A DNA stretch of 64,000 nucleotides from Rivihabitans pingtungensis (lineage in GTDB: Bacteria > Pseudomonadota > Gammaproteobacteria > Burkholderiales > Aquaspirillaceae): positions 62,001 through 126,000 of the forward strand of contig NZ_QJKI01000007.1 in NCBI RefSeq assembly GCF_003201855.1, in the 5' to 3' direction. The stretch's first letter is position 1, and each line of letters begins with the position of its first letter. Shown one piece after another: positions 1 through 9,722 of this stretch. The notes below the pieces were generated by a model. That model saw only the letters and a program-made list of their open reading frames with translations. It ran no database searches and was not told the DNA's origin. A program made the position numbers and the translations under genes.

Positions 1-1427
1 CCCCACAGCCGGCCGATATGCTTGAGCACTTCGTCGGCGCTATTGGGTTCCAGCGGCCGGCGGTTGTGCTGGGTGTGGCGCAGGGTCAGGCTGCGGTCGC
101 CGCGCACGTCCACCGACCACACCTGGATATTCGGCTCGCGCGAGCCCAGGTTGTACTGCTCGGCCAGCGTTTGCCGCACCTGGCGATAGCCGCTTTCGTC
201 GTGAATCGCCGGCACATAGAGTTTGTCTTCGCGGTCGTCGTCGCGCACGGCAAACAAGCGGAAGTCGCGCATCAGCTTGGGCGACAGATATTGCGAGATA
301 AAGCTCTCGTCCTTGAAGTTGCGCATGGCAAAGTCCAGCGTCGGCAACCAGGGCCGGCCGGCAATATCCGGAAACCATTCGCGGTCTTCGGCGGTGGGCG
401 CTTGGCAGATGCGGCGGATGTCCTGATACATGGCAAAGCCCAGCGCATAGGGGTTGATGCCGGAGTACCAGCGGCTGGTCACGGGCGGCTGGTACACCAC
501 ATTGGTGTGCGACTGCAAAAATTCCACCATGAAGCCGTCGGTGCACAGGCCTTTTTCGTATAGCCGGTTCAGCAGGGTGTAATGCCAGAAGGTGGCCCAG
601 CCTTCGTTCATCACCTGGGTTTGCCGCTGCGGATAAAAATACTGCGCCACCTTGCGCACGATGCGCACCACCTCGCGTTGCCAGGGCTCCAGCAGCGGGG
701 CGGATTTTTCGATGAAGTACAGCAGGTTTTCTTGTGGTTCCGCCGGAAAACGCACCGGTTCGCTGTCTTCGCCGTTGGCCTGGCGGCGCGGAATGGTGCG
801 CCACAGGTCGTTGATTTGCAGTTGCTGATGTTCCTCGCGCTCGCGTTGGCGCAGTTTTTCCTGCGCCAGCGACAGCTTGGCCGGGCGCTTGTAGCGGTCC
901 ACGCCGTAGTTCATCAGCGCATGGCAAGAATCCAGCAGCATTTCCACCGCATCAAAGCCATAACGCTCTTCGCATTGGCTGAGGTAGTCGCGGGCAAACA
1001 CCAGGTAATCAATGATGGCCGAGGCGTCGGTCCAGGTGCGGAACAGATAATTGCCCTTGAAAAAACTGTTGTGGCCATAGGCGGCGTGGGCAATCACCAG
1101 CGCCTGCATGGTCATCGAGTTTTCTTCCATCAGATACGAAATGCACGGATTGGAGTTGATCACAATCTCGTAAGCCAGGCCCATCTGGCCGCGCTTGTAG
1201 CTTTTTTCGGTGGAGACAAACTGCTTGCCAAAGCTCCAGTGGTGATAGTTCACCGGCATGCCGACCGACGAATAGGCGTCCATCATCTGCTCGGCGGTGA
1301 TGATTTCCAGCTGGTTGGGGTAGATGTCCAGCCCATATTCGCCCACGGCGATGTCGTGAATGGCCCGGTCGTAGGTTTCGATCAGCTCGAAAGTCCATTC
1401 CGAGCCGGTGGAGATCGGGGTGGCCAT
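1..1427 (-). CDS. spoVR: SpoVR/YcgB family protein, C-terminus cut by window edge
   Basis: The frame is open from ATG at 1427 to the first base of the window, giving about 475 codons; E. coli YcgB has about 510, so only a short C-terminal part is missing. The start follows an AAGGAGGATG ribosome binding site. The protein begins MATPISTGSEWTFELIE and contains the SpoVR-like stretches YHHWSFGK, NSNPCISYLMEENS and NEGWATFWHY (about two thirds along). Its biochemical role is unknown; in Bacillus the namesake affects spore cortex, and in proteobacteria it travels with prkA and yeaH. It starts 35 nt after the yeaH stop, so it is very probably the third gene of that operon. Identification is from conserved sequence and context. 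Confidence 0.92.
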   Translation of the reverse strand, partial: MATPISTGSEWTFELIETYDRAIHDIAVGEYGLDIYPNQLEIITAEQMMDAYSSVGMPVNYHHWSFGKQFVSTEKSYKRGQMGLAYEIVINSNPCISYLMEENSMTMQALVIAHAAYGHNSFFKGNYLFRTWTDASAIIDYLVFARDYLSQCEERYGFDAVEMLLDSCHALMNYGVDRYKRPAKLSLAQEKLRQREREEHQQLQINDLWRTIPRRQANGEDSEPVRFPAEPQENLLYFIEKSAPLLEPWQREVVRIVRKVAQYFYPQRQTQVMNEGWATFWHYTLLNRLYEKGLCTDGFMVEFLQSHTNVVYQPPVTSRWYSGINPYALGFAMYQDIRRICQAPTAEDREWFPDIAGRPWLPTLDFAMRNFKDESFISQYLSPKLMRDFRLFAVRDDDREDKLYVPAIHDESGYRQVRQTLAEQYNLGSREPNIQVWSVDVRGDRSLTLRHTQHNRRPLEPNSADEVLKHIGRLW

Positions 1428-1462
1428 GATGCATCCTCCTTGAGGGTCGCTGCGCCTGGCGT

Positions 1463-2746
1463 TCAGGCGGGTTCGCGGCCCGTGCTGGGCTGACGTTTGA
1501 ACAACTCGCGGAACACCGGGTAGATATCCGCCACATTGCGGATTTTCTGCATGGCGAACTGCGGATGGCCGGCCTGCACGCGCAGGTATTCGTACCACAG
1601 GTTTTGCGGCTCGCCCTCGGTGATTTCGATATAGGCGAAGTACTGCACCAGCGGCAGCAGCTGGGTGTCCAGCAGTTGGCCGCAATTGGCCGAATCGCTG
1701 TCCCAGTTGTCGCCGTCCGAGGCTTGCGCCGCGTAGATATTCCATTCATCGGTGGGGTAGCGCTGCTGGATGATGTCGCGCATCAGCACCAGCGCCGACG
1801 ACACCACCGTGCCGCCCGACTCGCGCGAGTGAAAGAAATTTTCTTCGTCCACCTCCATGGCGCTGGTGTGGTGGCGGATGAACACCAGCTCGATCTTGTC
1901 GTAGCTCTTTTGCAAGAACAGATACAACAGAATGAAAAAGCGCTTGGCGATGTCTTTTTTGGCTTCGTCCATCGAGCCGGACACGTCCATGATGCAGAAC
2001 ATCACCGCCTGGCTGGTGGGCTTGGGCACGCGCGCGCGGTTGTTGTAGCGCAGGTCGAATGGGTCCAGAAACGGGATATTGCTGGCTTTTTCGCGCAGTT
2101 GATGAATTTCGCGCCGCAGTTCGCGCACTTGCGGGTCGTCTTCGTCGCAGCGCTCCAGCAGTTCGTCCAGCTCTTCTTCCGCCTCGTGCAGCCGCGCCAG
2201 GCTGGGCGCGCCCAGGGCGATGCGCCGCGCTTGCGCGCCGCGCAACGAGCGCACGATGCTGATATTGGTGGGCGTGCCGTCGCTGGTGTAGCCGGCGCGC
2301 ACGGTTTTCCATTCGCTATTGCCGGTCAGCTGGGTTTTGATCAGATTGGGCAGCGCCAGGTCTTCAAAAAAGAAGTTCATGAACTCTTCGCGGCTGAGTT
2401 CAAAGGCAAAGTCATCCTCGCCGCCGCCTTGGTCGGAGGCCTTGCCGCCACGGCCCGCGCCGCCGCCGCCGTCGGGGCGGGCGATGCGGTCGCCGGTGAC
2501 GAATTCTTCATTGCCCGGATGCACCACCTCGCGCGTGCCGCCCGAGCCGTGGTGAAAGGTGGGCTCGGACACATCGCGCACAGGGATGGAGACTTTTTCG
2601 CCGCTGGAAATATCCGTAATGCTGCGCCCCTTGATGGCGCGCGCCACGGACTGGCGGATTTGCGCGCGAAAGCGCCGTAAAAAGCGCTCGCGGTTCACCG
2701 CCGACTTGTTCTTGCCGTTGAGCCGTCTGTCGATGAGGTGAGACAT
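1463..2746 (-). CDS. yeaH: YeaH/YhbH family (DUF444) von Willebrand A-like protein
   Basis: The product is 427 residues, the same length as E. coli YeaH. It begins [16 protein letters not shown] Gly/Asp-rich linker lies near residues 90-110. A MIDAS-like DVSGSM motif sits at about 254-259, followed by a region typical of vWA folds, so a metal-dependent protein-binding role is likely. I chose the ATG at 2746, which has GAAGGA upstream, over an in-frame GTG at 2761 that has no ribosome binding site. It is the middle gene of prkA-yeaH-spoVR: it starts 126 nt after the prkA stop and ends 35 nt before spoVR. In enterobacteria YeaH works with the kinase YeaG in nutrient-stress responses; the same partnership is inferred here. 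Confidence 0.93.
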   Translation of the reverse strand: MSHLIDRRLNGKNKSAVNRERFLRRFRAQIRQSVARAIKGRSITDISSGEKVSIPVRDVSEPTFHHGSGGTREVVHPGNEEFVTGDRIARPDGGGGAGRGGKASDQGGGEDDFAFELSREEFMNFFFEDLALPNLIKTQLTGNSEWKTVRAGYTSDGTPTNISIVRSLRGAQARRIALGAPSLARLHEAEEELDELLERCDEDDPQVRELRREIHQLREKASNIPFLDPFDLRYNNRARVPKPTSQAVMFCIMDVSGSMDEAKKDIAKRFFILLYLFLQKSYDKIELVFIRHHTSAMEVDEENFFHSRESGGTVVSSALVLMRDIIQQRYPTDEWNIYAAQASDGDNWDSDSANCGQLLDTQLLPLVQYFAYIEITEGEPQNLWYEYLRVQAGHPQFAMQKIRNVADIYPVFRELFKRQPSTGREPA

Positions 2747-2872
2747 GGTTGCGTCCTTCACTGAGTCGGAGCCGCGCGCGCGGCAAGCGCACGCCGGGCG
2801 ACTCCGGTAAGCCGGGGCCCGCGCCGCCAGCTCAGGGGCTGACGGCGCGGGCGGGGGTGCGCCGGACCGCGA

Positions 2873-4801
2873 TCAGGACGATTTTCTGACGCGCAGATAC
2901 CATTCGCACAACAGGCGCACCTGCTTGGCTGTGTAGCCTTTCTCCACCATGCGGTTGACGAAGTCCTCGTGCTTCTTGGTTTCGTCGGCGCTGGACTTGG
3001 CGTTGAACGAGATCACCGGCAGCAGCTCTTCGGTATTCGAGAACATCTTTTTCTCGATCACCGTGCGCAGCTTTTCGTAGCTGGTCCAGGCCGGGTTCTT
3101 GCCGCCGTTGTTGGCGCGCGCGCGCAGCACAAAGTTGACGATCTCGTTGCGGAAGTCTTTCGGGTTAGAAATCCCGGCGGGCTTCTCGATCTTTTCCAGC
3201 TCGTTGTTCAGCGCGTTGCGGTCAAAGCTTTCGCCGGTGTCCGGGTCGCGGAATTCCTGATCCTGAATCCAGTAGTCGGCAAAGGTCACGTAGCGGTCAA
3301 AAATGTTCTGGCCATACTCGGAATAGCTTTCCAGATAGGCGGTCTGGATTTCCTTGCCGATGAACTCGACATACTTGGGCGTCAGATACTCCTTCAAGAA
3401 GGTCATGTACTTTTGTTCGATCTCTTGCGGAAACTGCTCGCGTTCGATCTGCTGCTCCAGGATGTAGAGCAGATGCACCGGGTTGGCCGCCACCTCGGTG
3501 TGGTCAAAGTTGAACACCCGCGACAGAATCTTGTAGGCAAAGCGCGTGGACAGCCCGCTCATGCCCTCGTCCACCCCGGCGTAGTCGCGATACTCCTGAA
3601 TCGACTTGGCCTTGGGGTCGGTGTCTTTCAGGTTTTCGCCGTCGTACACCTGCATTTTGCTGAAAATACTTGAGTTTTCTGGTTCTTTCAGCCGCGACAA
3701 CACGGCAAACTGTCCCATCATCTTCAGTGTGCCGGGCGCGCAGGGGGCGTGGGCCAGCGAAGAGTTTTTCAGCAGCTTGTCGTAAATCTGGATTTCCTCG
3801 CTCACCCGCAGGCAATACGGCACTTTGACGATGTAAATCCGGTCGAGGAAGGCTTCGTTGTTCTTGTTGTTGCGGAACGCCTTCCACTCCGATTCGTTCG
3901 AGTGCGCCAGAATCACGCCCTCAAAGGGAATGGCGCCAAAGCCTTCGGTGCCCTTGAAGTTGCCTTCCTGGGTGGCGGTCAGCAGCGGATGCAGCACCTT
4001 GATCGGCGCCTTGAACATTTCCACAAATTCCAGCAAGCCCTGGTTGGCCAGGCACAGGCCGCCGGAATAGCTGTAGGCGTCCGGGTCGTCCTGGGCGTAT
4101 TTTTCCAGCTTGCGGATGTCCACCTTGCCCACCAGGCTGGAAATATCCTGGTTGTTTTCGTCGCCCGGCTCGGTCTTGGCCACGGCGATCTGGCGCAGCA
4201 CCGAGGGGTAGCGCTTGACCACGCGGAACTGATTGATGTCGCCGTTGAACTCATGCAGCCGCTTCACCGCCCACGGGCTGGGGATGGTTTTCAGGTAGCG
4301 GCGCGGAATGCCGAATTCTTCTTCCAGAATCGCGCCGTCTTCATCGGCGTTGAACAGCCCCAGCGGCGATTCGTTCACCGGCGAGCCCTTGATGCAATAA
4401 AACGGCACCTGCTGCATCAGCTCTTTGAGCTTTTCGGCAATCGACGACTTGCCGCCGCCCACCGGGCCCAGCAAATACAGAATCTGCTTTTTCTCTTCCA
4501 GGCCCTGCGCGGCATGGCGGAAGTAGGCCACCACCTGCTCGATGGCGTCTTCCATACCGTAAAACTCGCGGAAGGCCGGATACACTTTCAGCACCTTGTT
4601 GCTGAAGATGCGCGACAGGCGGGAGTCATGCCGGGTGTCGATCAGCTCGGGCTGGCCGATGGCCATCAACATGCGTTCGGCCGCCGTGGCGTAGGCGGAT
4701 GCGTCCCGACGGCAGATCTCCAGATATTCCTTCAGCGAGTATTCCTCTTCCCGACTGCGGTCATATCGGCTGGCAAAACTGGCAAAGATATCGGCGTTCA
4801 T
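2873..4801 (-). CDS. prkA: PrkA family serine protein kinase (YeaG)
   Basis: The product is 642 residues, against 644 for E. coli YeaG. It starts MNADIFASFASRYDRSREEEY at an ATG preceded by AGGAG; an upstream in-frame extension is not homologous. The N-terminal AAA-like domain carries the Walker A motif GPVGGGKSS at about residues 112-120, and the C-terminal half matches the PrkA kinase-like domain. The family includes Ser/Thr kinases active in starvation, and Bacillus PrkA has also been reported to act as a protease. It is the first gene of the operon with yeaH and spoVR. The upstream 700-nt gap should hold the promoter, but I could not pick out a convincing sigma-54 or sigma-S element. Confidence 0.95.
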   Translation of the reverse strand: MNADIFASFASRYDRSREEEYSLKEYLEICRRDASAYATAAERMLMAIGQPELIDTRHDSRLSRIFSNKVLKVYPAFREFYGMEDAIEQVVAYFRHAAQGLEEKKQILYLLGPVGGGKSSIAEKLKELMQQVPFYCIKGSPVNESPLGLFNADEDGAILEEEFGIPRRYLKTIPSPWAVKRLHEFNGDINQFRVVKRYPSVLRQIAVAKTEPGDENNQDISSLVGKVDIRKLEKYAQDDPDAYSYSGGLCLANQGLLEFVEMFKAPIKVLHPLLTATQEGNFKGTEGFGAIPFEGVILAHSNESEWKAFRNNKNNEAFLDRIYIVKVPYCLRVSEEIQIYDKLLKNSSLAHAPCAPGTLKMMGQFAVLSRLKEPENSSIFSKMQVYDGENLKDTDPKAKSIQEYRDYAGVDEGMSGLSTRFAYKILSRVFNFDHTEVAANPVHLLYILEQQIEREQFPQEIEQKYMTFLKEYLTPKYVEFIGKEIQTAYLESYSEYGQNIFDRYVTFADYWIQDQEFRDPDTGESFDRNALNNELEKIEKPAGISNPKDFRNEIVNFVLRARANNGGKNPAWTSYEKLRTVIEKKMFSNTEELLPVISFNAKSSADETKKHEDFVNRMVEKGYTAKQVRLLCEWYLRVRKSS

Positions 4802-5521
4802 GATGGAGCTCCTAGACAGCTGCGATGCATGGGTGCGGGCAGGCAAGGGGGCAGAACCCGTCCCTTCACACGGGAAGGGCCTTGCTTCGGTATAGCATGT
4901 CGTCACGCCACAGCCCAACAAATATGCCAATCACGCAAAAAGCACAGCATTGGGCAGGCAAGGCGGCAAAAAATTCGGCTGGATGTTTCTCCCTGTCTTG
5001 ATGCGGCGCGGGGGCACGTGAGGTGGTGAACTTGTCCTGATTTGACCTCAGCAAAACCCGCGCCAGTTAAGCGCGGGGGTCATAGGCATGATGTCGTCAG
5101 GCCGGTGATTTTCTGGAGCGCCAGCGCACACAAGGTCTATAGCTGCTTTGCCCGGCAAACTCAATGTGTGCTGCAACATGCCAGGTCATATCAGGCGGGC
5201 AAATAAAAACCCCAAAAAACCCCGCTCTTGCCGCTGTTTATTATAGATAAGTGACCTTGAATTTCAAAAAATCACAGTTTTTTGCCAATTTTTTATAAAT
5301 CTGTGGCTGATTTCACTCAAAGCCGCTATCTTGCGCCGCAAGTAGCCGGCCCGGCCGCGCGCAAAAAATAGCGCCTGACCAAGGGGGTGGCTGTGGCCAT
5401 GTTTAGCGTCGCTCACGCTACTGCGTGCGGTGTGTCCCGCCAGGTGCGCCATACGCACCAGCAAGCCAGGCGCGCACATCAGGCGTGTGGGGTGAGCGGT
5501 TCATGAAAATAAGGAAAAAGC
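4802..5521. other. Long intergenic region between prkA and the AGCS symporter
   Basis: This 720-nt divergent gap has no convincing coding frame. Its middle part (about 5225-5330) is AT-rich and is the likely location of promoters for prkA (leftward) and the symporter (rightward). Just before the symporter there is an AAGGA ribosome binding site. I looked for glycine-riboswitch core motifs, which sometimes precede AGCS genes, and did not find them. No terminator or insertion sequence was seen. Confidence 0.6.
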
Positions 5522-7006
5522 ATGACGATTGACAGCTTGGTCAACGACCTCAATGCACTGATCTGGAGCCCGGCGCTGATTTATCTGTGCCTGGGCGTGG
5601 GTTTGTATTTTTCGGTGCGCACCCGCTTTGCCCAAGTGCGCCATTTCCGGGAAATGATTCGCCTGATGTTTGACGGCAAGAGCAGCGATGCCGGGGTGTC
5701 GTCGTTTCAGGCGCTGGCCATGACCCTGGCCGGTCGGGTGGGCACCGGCAATATTGCCGGCGTGGCCACCGCCATTACCTTTGGCGGCCCTGGCGCGGTG
5801 TTCTGGATGTGGATGGTGGCGTTTCTGGGCGCCAGCTCGGCGTTTGTCGAATCCACCCTGGGCCAGATCTACAAAGAAAAAATCGACGGCCAGTATCGCG
5901 GTGGCCCGGCGTTTTACATCGAAAAAGGCCTGGGCATGAAGTGGTACGCCTGGGTGTTTGCTGTCTGCACCATTGTGGCCTGCGGCGTGCTGCTGCCGGG
6001 CGTGCAGGCCAACGGCATCGCCAGCAGCCTGAACACCGCGCTGGGCATTGTGCCGGAAGCCACGGCGGCGATTCTGGCCGTGCTGCTGGGCTTTATCATC
6101 TTTGGCGGCGTGCAACGCATCGCCCGCTTTGCCGAAATCATTGTGCCCTTCATGGCCCTGGGCTACATCATTGTGGCCTGCGTGATCATCGCCTTGCACA
6201 TCGACCGTCTGCCGGACGTGCTGGGTTTGATCCTGCGCAGCGCCGTGGGCGCCGACGCCGGCTTTGGCGCCCTGCTGGGCCTGGCCATTCAATGGGGCGT
6301 CAAGCGCGGCGTGTATTCCAATGAAGCCGGCCAGGGCACCGGCCCGCATGCGTCTTCTGCCGCTGCCGTTACTCATCCGGCCAAGCAGGGTCTGGTGCAG
6401 GCGTTCTCGGTGTATGTGGATACGCTGTTTGTCTGCTCGGCCACTGCTTTCATGCTGCTGATCACCGGCCAGTACAATGTGCAGGATGGCGCCGGCAAGG
6501 CGATTTACACCGGCATTGCCGGCGTGGCCGCCGGTCCGGGTTATGTGCAGACCGCGATGGAAAACATCATGCCGGGCTTTGGCAATCTGTTTGTGGCGGT
6601 GGCGCTGTTCTTCTTTGCCTTCACCACCATCATTGCCTACTACTACATTGCCGAAACCAATATTGCCTACATCAACCGCAAGATCAACCGCCCGTGGCTG
6701 ACCTTGCTGCTGAAGTTCGCCATCATGGCCTCGACGGTGTACGGCACGGTGAAAACCGCCGAGCTGGCCTGGGGGCTGGGTGATATTGGCGTGGGCCTGA
6801 TGGCCTGGCTGAACATCGCCGCCATCCTGATGCTGCAAAAGCCGGCGCTGGCGGCGCTGAAAGACTATGAGGCGCAAAAAGCGCAGGGCAAGGATCCGCT
6901 GTTCCACCCGCAGGCGCTGGGCATCAACAACGCCCACTATTGGGACGGCCGCCGCGCCGAACACACCCATACGGCTGAGCTGAAAGCCGCGCGCAAAAAA
7001 GCGTAA
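5522..7006 (+). CDS. AGCS family alanine/glycine:sodium symporter
   Basis: A 494-residue inner-membrane protein with about eleven hydrophobic segments. It contains family hallmarks such as TLAGRVGTGNIAGVATAI near residue 70 and SNEAGQGTGPHASSAA near residue 270. AGCS proteins import alanine or glycine together with Na+. The start ATG follows AAGGAAAAAGC. It is a single-gene unit: a strong terminator lies 17 nt past the stop, and the upstream gene is divergent. Which amino acid it prefers cannot be told from sequence alone. The C-terminal tail from about residue 455 is hydrophilic and cytoplasmic. Confidence 0.93.
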   Translation: MTIDSLVNDLNALIWSPALIYLCLGVGLYFSVRTRFAQVRHFREMIRLMFDGKSSDAGVSSFQALAMTLAGRVGTGNIAGVATAITFGGPGAVFWMWMVAFLGASSAFVESTLGQIYKEKIDGQYRGGPAFYIEKGLGMKWYAWVFAVCTIVACGVLLPGVQANGIASSLNTALGIVPEATAAILAVLLGFIIFGGVQRIARFAEIIVPFMALGYIIVACVIIALHIDRLPDVLGLILRSAVGADAGFGALLGLAIQWGVKRGVYSNEAGQGTGPHASSAAAVTHPAKQGLVQAFSVYVDTLFVCSATAFMLLITGQYNVQDGAGKAIYTGIAGVAAGPGYVQTAMENIMPGFGNLFVAVALFFFAFTTIIAYYYIAETNIAYINRKINRPWLTLLLKFAIMASTVYGTVKTAELAWGLGDIGVGLMAWLNIAAILMLQKPALAALKDYEAQKAQGKDPLFHPQALGINNAHYWDGRRAEHTHTAELKAARKKA

Positions 7007-7023
7007 GGCGCAGCCACTGCCGC

Positions 7024-7056
7024 AAAAAGCCCGACGTGTATGCGTCGGGCTTTTTT
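7024..7056. terminator. Bidirectional intrinsic terminator after the symporter
   Basis: An 8-bp stem GCCCGACG/CGTCGGGC with a 6-nt loop. It is flanked by AAAAA on the left and TTTTTT on the right, so it can stop transcription from both strands. Confidence 0.9.
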
Positions 7057-7066
7057 GTGTCCGGGC

Positions 7067-7096
7067 AAAAAAAGAAGGACGCCAAAGCGGCGTCCT
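7067..7096 (-). terminator. Leftward intrinsic terminator
   Basis: The stem AAGGACGCC/GGCGTCCTT has an A-run on its left side in the plus strand, which becomes a U-run for leftward transcripts. It is probably the original terminator of the small gene ending at 7314, from which it is now separated by the repeat element at 7188-7298. Confidence 0.75.
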
Positions 7097-7187
7097 TGCA
7101 AGCGGAGAAAAACCACAGGAAACACAATCTGGAGGAGCAGACCGCCACGCGTAGATCAGCGCGCGGCGGAAAACATCATGCAGCTTA

Positions 7188-7298
7188 GAGCCGCTAACAA
7201 AATCCCCTGGCGTTGTTGTGTGACCTTACCGTACTGCTTGTACTGTCTGCGGTCACACGCCTAGCCAGGGCCACTTCGCTGCATTTTGTTAGCGGCTC
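7188..7298 (+). repeat. Hairpin repeat element, full copy R1
   Basis: A 111-bp element with long terminal inverted repeats (GAGCCGCTAACAAAAT and its complement). Inside are paired blocks CCTGGC/GCCAGG and GTGTGACC/GGTCACAC around a GTAC-containing centre. The trinucleotide TTA is present on both flanks (7185-7187 and 7299-7301), compatible with target duplication. Similar copies lie at 26491, 31945 and 48800. It encodes no protein of its own and lies between a gene and its terminator. Confidence 0.88.
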
Positions 7299-7313
7299 TT
7301 ACTACTTGGCTGC

Positions 7314-7565
7314 TTACTGCTTGGCAGCTTCCGGCTTGGCAGCCGCATCCTTGCTGGCCTCAGCGGCCGGCTTCTTGGCGGCTTTTTTGGCCTTTTTCAC
7401 TTTAGCCGGCTTGGCAGCCGGTTTGGCGGCTTCCGGCTTGGCTTCTGCTTTTTGCTCGACGGCCGGCTTGGCGGCGGCTTCCGGCTTGGCAGCATCGGCA
7501 GCAAAGCCGGCGGCGGCGGACAGGCCAAACACGGTGGCGATCAGGGCGCTGGTCAGTTTGTTCAT
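7314..7565 (-). CDS. Small secreted Ala/Lys/Pro-rich protein
   Basis: An 83-residue product starting MNKLTSALIATVFGLSAAAG with an AAGGA ribosome binding site. Residues 1 to about 22 look like a Sec signal peptide ending near GFAADA. The mature part is low-complexity, made of repeated KPEA, KPA and KKA units, strongly basic and without cysteines. Such histone-H1-like Ala/Lys/Pro tails occur in many unrelated beta-proteobacterial proteins, so no function is assigned. The repeat R1 begins 15 nt after its stop codon and separates it from a leftward terminator. It lies downstream of rstAB on the same strand but has its own gap and ribosome binding site. Confidence 0.7.
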   Translation of the reverse strand: MNKLTSALIATVFGLSAAAGFAADAAKPEAAAKPAVEQKAEAKPEAAKPAAKPAKVKKAKKAAKKPAAEASKDAAAKPEAAKQ

Positions 7566-7656
7566 GGCGGACATCCTTTCAAAATTCAGAGGCAATCAAG
7601 CGGGTTTCGGTATGAGGACAACACCGCGTGCTGTGTGCTGTGTTGTTGAAACCAGA

Positions 7657-8997
7657 TTACGCCGCCGACTCCCCCTCGTCTGTGAGGCTTGTGTGTCCGG
7701 ATGTAACCACATGTACACGCGGCCAGCACAAGGTGAAGCATGCGCCGCCCAAGTCCGCCGTCGCCACGCTGGCCTGGCCGTGATGCCAGCCCATGATGCG
7801 CTGAACAATCGCCAGCCCCAGGCCATAACCGCCGGTGCGCCGGTCGCGACTGCGATCCAGCCGCACAAAGGGCTCGAACACCCGCTCCCGCTCACCTTCC
7901 GGGATGCCTGGGCCATTGTCGGCCACCTTGATCCAGCATTGTCTCTCGTCAGCACCCAGGCTGACCTCGACCCGACCTTGCCCATAACGTGCGGCATTGC
8001 GCAGCAGATTGGACAGCGCGCGCTCCAGATAAAACGGATCGGCGTCTACCGTCAGGGCATGCAGCGTCGACGCAACGGCAGTCAGTTGGTAATCGGTATC
8101 AGGAAAATCCGCGGCATGCTGCGCCACCACGCCATTCAACCATGGCCACAGCGCCAGCGTCTGCGGCTGCAGCACATCGCGTGCTTGCTCCAGACGGGAA
8201 TACAGCAACAGCTCTTCAATCATCTTGTCGATGCTGGAAATATCCCGATCCATGGCGCTGCGCACATCGTCGGCCACGCCTTCTTCCAGCATGGCCAGCC
8301 GGTAGCGCAGGCGGGCAATGGGCGTGCGCAGCTCGTGTGACACGGCATTGAGCAGCTCGCGACGGGATTGGATCAAGGATTGCAGATTATCTGCCATGCC
8401 ATTGAATGCAGAGCCCAGTTCGGCCACGCCGGAATCATCCGGCAGCTTGGCGCGGGCATTGAGATTGCCTTCGCCCAACTGCCTGGCCACCCATTTCAGA
8501 TGGGTGAGCTGCCGCCACAGGGGGCGCATCCAGAGAAAGGCCGGCACGCCCAAAAACAAAGCGGCCAGCCCCAGCAGCAGATAATCAAACGACTGGATTT
8601 CGCGCAAAAAATACAAATAGTCAATCGGCCCCAGCGTCAGCATATAGCCGGTGTCCGGCACCCGCTGCAAAAACAGATAGCTGTCGGTCAGCATGACAAT
8701 ATCGCCATCGGTCAATGCTTCGCGGTTGCTGTCGCTGAGCCGGTAGGTGTCCAGCGGCTCGACCTTGATCGGATAGGGCAATGACAGGCTGAGAGTTTCC
8801 AGCTTGGCGTTCCAGCGCTCAATCGGCTGGTCGGCCAGCTCGGTTTGCACCAGGCTGACGGTGGCGCGAAAAATATCGTTCAGATAGCGGTCACTGACAT
8901 TGGCCACCACCTGACCATAAATGGCCCCGGCCAGCACGATGGCGCCGATAAAACTGACCACCAGGGTCAGATAAAAGCGGATGAATACGCGCAGCAT
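7657..8997 (-). CDS. rstB: Sensor histidine kinase RstB
   Basis: A 446-residue inner-membrane kinase closely resembling E. coli RstB over its whole length. It has an N-terminal membrane segment (about 7-27), a periplasmic sensor region (about 30-135), a second membrane segment (about 138-160) and a HAMP region. The H-box AVSHELRTPIARLRYRL lies near residue 225. The ATPase motifs N-box LLRNAARYG, DNGPGIP and GGYGLGLAIV are all intact. It overlaps the rstA stop codon by one base (TGATG), so the two are translationally coupled. In enterobacteria the pair lies downstream of PhoPQ and acts in acid and membrane stress; whether that holds here is unknown. Confidence 0.95.
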   Translation of the reverse strand: MLRVFIRFYLTLVVSFIGAIVLAGAIYGQVVANVSDRYLNDIFRATVSLVQTELADQPIERWNAKLETLSLSLPYPIKVEPLDTYRLSDSNREALTDGDIVMLTDSYLFLQRVPDTGYMLTLGPIDYLYFLREIQSFDYLLLGLAALFLGVPAFLWMRPLWRQLTHLKWVARQLGEGNLNARAKLPDDSGVAELGSAFNGMADNLQSLIQSRRELLNAVSHELRTPIARLRYRLAMLEEGVADDVRSAMDRDISSIDKMIEELLLYSRLEQARDVLQPQTLALWPWLNGVVAQHAADFPDTDYQLTAVASTLHALTVDADPFYLERALSNLLRNAARYGQGRVEVSLGADERQCWIKVADNGPGIPEGERERVFEPFVRLDRSRDRRTGGYGLGLAIVQRIMGWHHGQASVATADLGGACFTLCWPRVHVVTSGHTSLTDEGESAA

Positions 8998-9722
8998 CAG
9001 GCATCCCAGCCGGCGCGCACAAACAAATAGCCCTTGTTGCGCACGGTCTTGATCTTGTGCGGCTCGTTGGGGTCATCGCCCAGTTTTTTGCGCAGCCGCG
9101 ACACTGCCACGTCAATGCTGCGGTCCAGCCCGTCGTACTCCACCCCGCGCAACGCCTTGAGCAAGGTATCACGGGACAAGATTTCTCCGGCGTGGCTGGC
9201 CAGCAGCCACAGTAAATCAAAATCGCTGGTGGACAGGATCACGCTGTGGCCGTCCAGTTTGACATCGCGGTTGGCGGCGTCCACCACCAGGCGGCCGAAG
9301 TGCAGGATATTGGCCGGCGCGGCAGCGGACGGGCGCGCCGGGGCAGGGCCACCTTGCGCCTCGTGCTGGCGCAGTTGGGCGCGGATGCGCGCCAGCAGCA
9401 CGGCCGGCGGCGTGGTCTTGATCACATAGTCATTGGCGCCCAGCTCCAGCCCCAGCACCTGATTCATGTCGCTGCCCACTGAAGTCAGCAAGATAATGGG
9501 GCGGGTGAAGCCGGGGCGCAGGTCGCGGCAAATGGACAGGCCATCTTTGCCGGGCAGCATGATGTCCAGCAGCAGCAAATCCGGCTTGTGCTCGGCAATC
9601 GCTGCCTCGACCTGGTCGCCACGGTCGATGTGGTGCAGCACAAAGCCGTTGCGGGTGAGGAATTCGCCGATCAGTCCGGCCAGTTCAAGATCGTCTTCAA
9701 CAAACAGAATGCGCGGGGACAT
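8997..9722 (-). CDS. rstA: Response regulator RstA, OmpR class
   Basis: A 241-residue protein starting MSPRILFVEDDLELAGLIGE. The receiver domain has the acidic pair ED near 9-11 and the phospho-acceptor in LLLDIMLPGKDG. The stretch DYVIKTTPPAVLLARIR is almost the same as in E. coli RstA. The C-terminal winged helix includes GLDRSIDVAVSRLRKKLGDD and KTVRNKGYLFV. An in-frame extension back to 9830 lacks homology, so I chose the ATG at 9722 even though its ribosome binding site is weak. It partners with rstB immediately downstream. Confidence 0.95.
   Translation of the reverse strand: MSPRILFVEDDLELAGLIGEFLTRNGFVLHHIDRGDQVEAAIAEHKPDLLLLDIMLPGKDGLSICRDLRPGFTRPIILLTSVGSDMNQVLGLELGANDYVIKTTPPAVLLARIRAQLRQHEAQGGPAPARPSAAAPANILHFGRLVVDAANRDVKLDGHSVILSTSDFDLLWLLASHAGEILSRDTLLKALRGVEYDGLDRSIDVAVSRLRKKLGDDPNEPHKIKTVRNKGYLFVRAGWDA

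Noticed and set aside
4883..4915. Sigma-54-like -24/-12 element upstream of prkA (minus strand TGGC...TGC)
   Set aside because: The distance between GG and GC is 11 instead of the required 10 bases, so it does not fit the consensus.
5264..5521. Possible glycine riboswitch before the AGCS symporter
   Set aside because: None of the conserved core motifs of the glycine aptamer is present.
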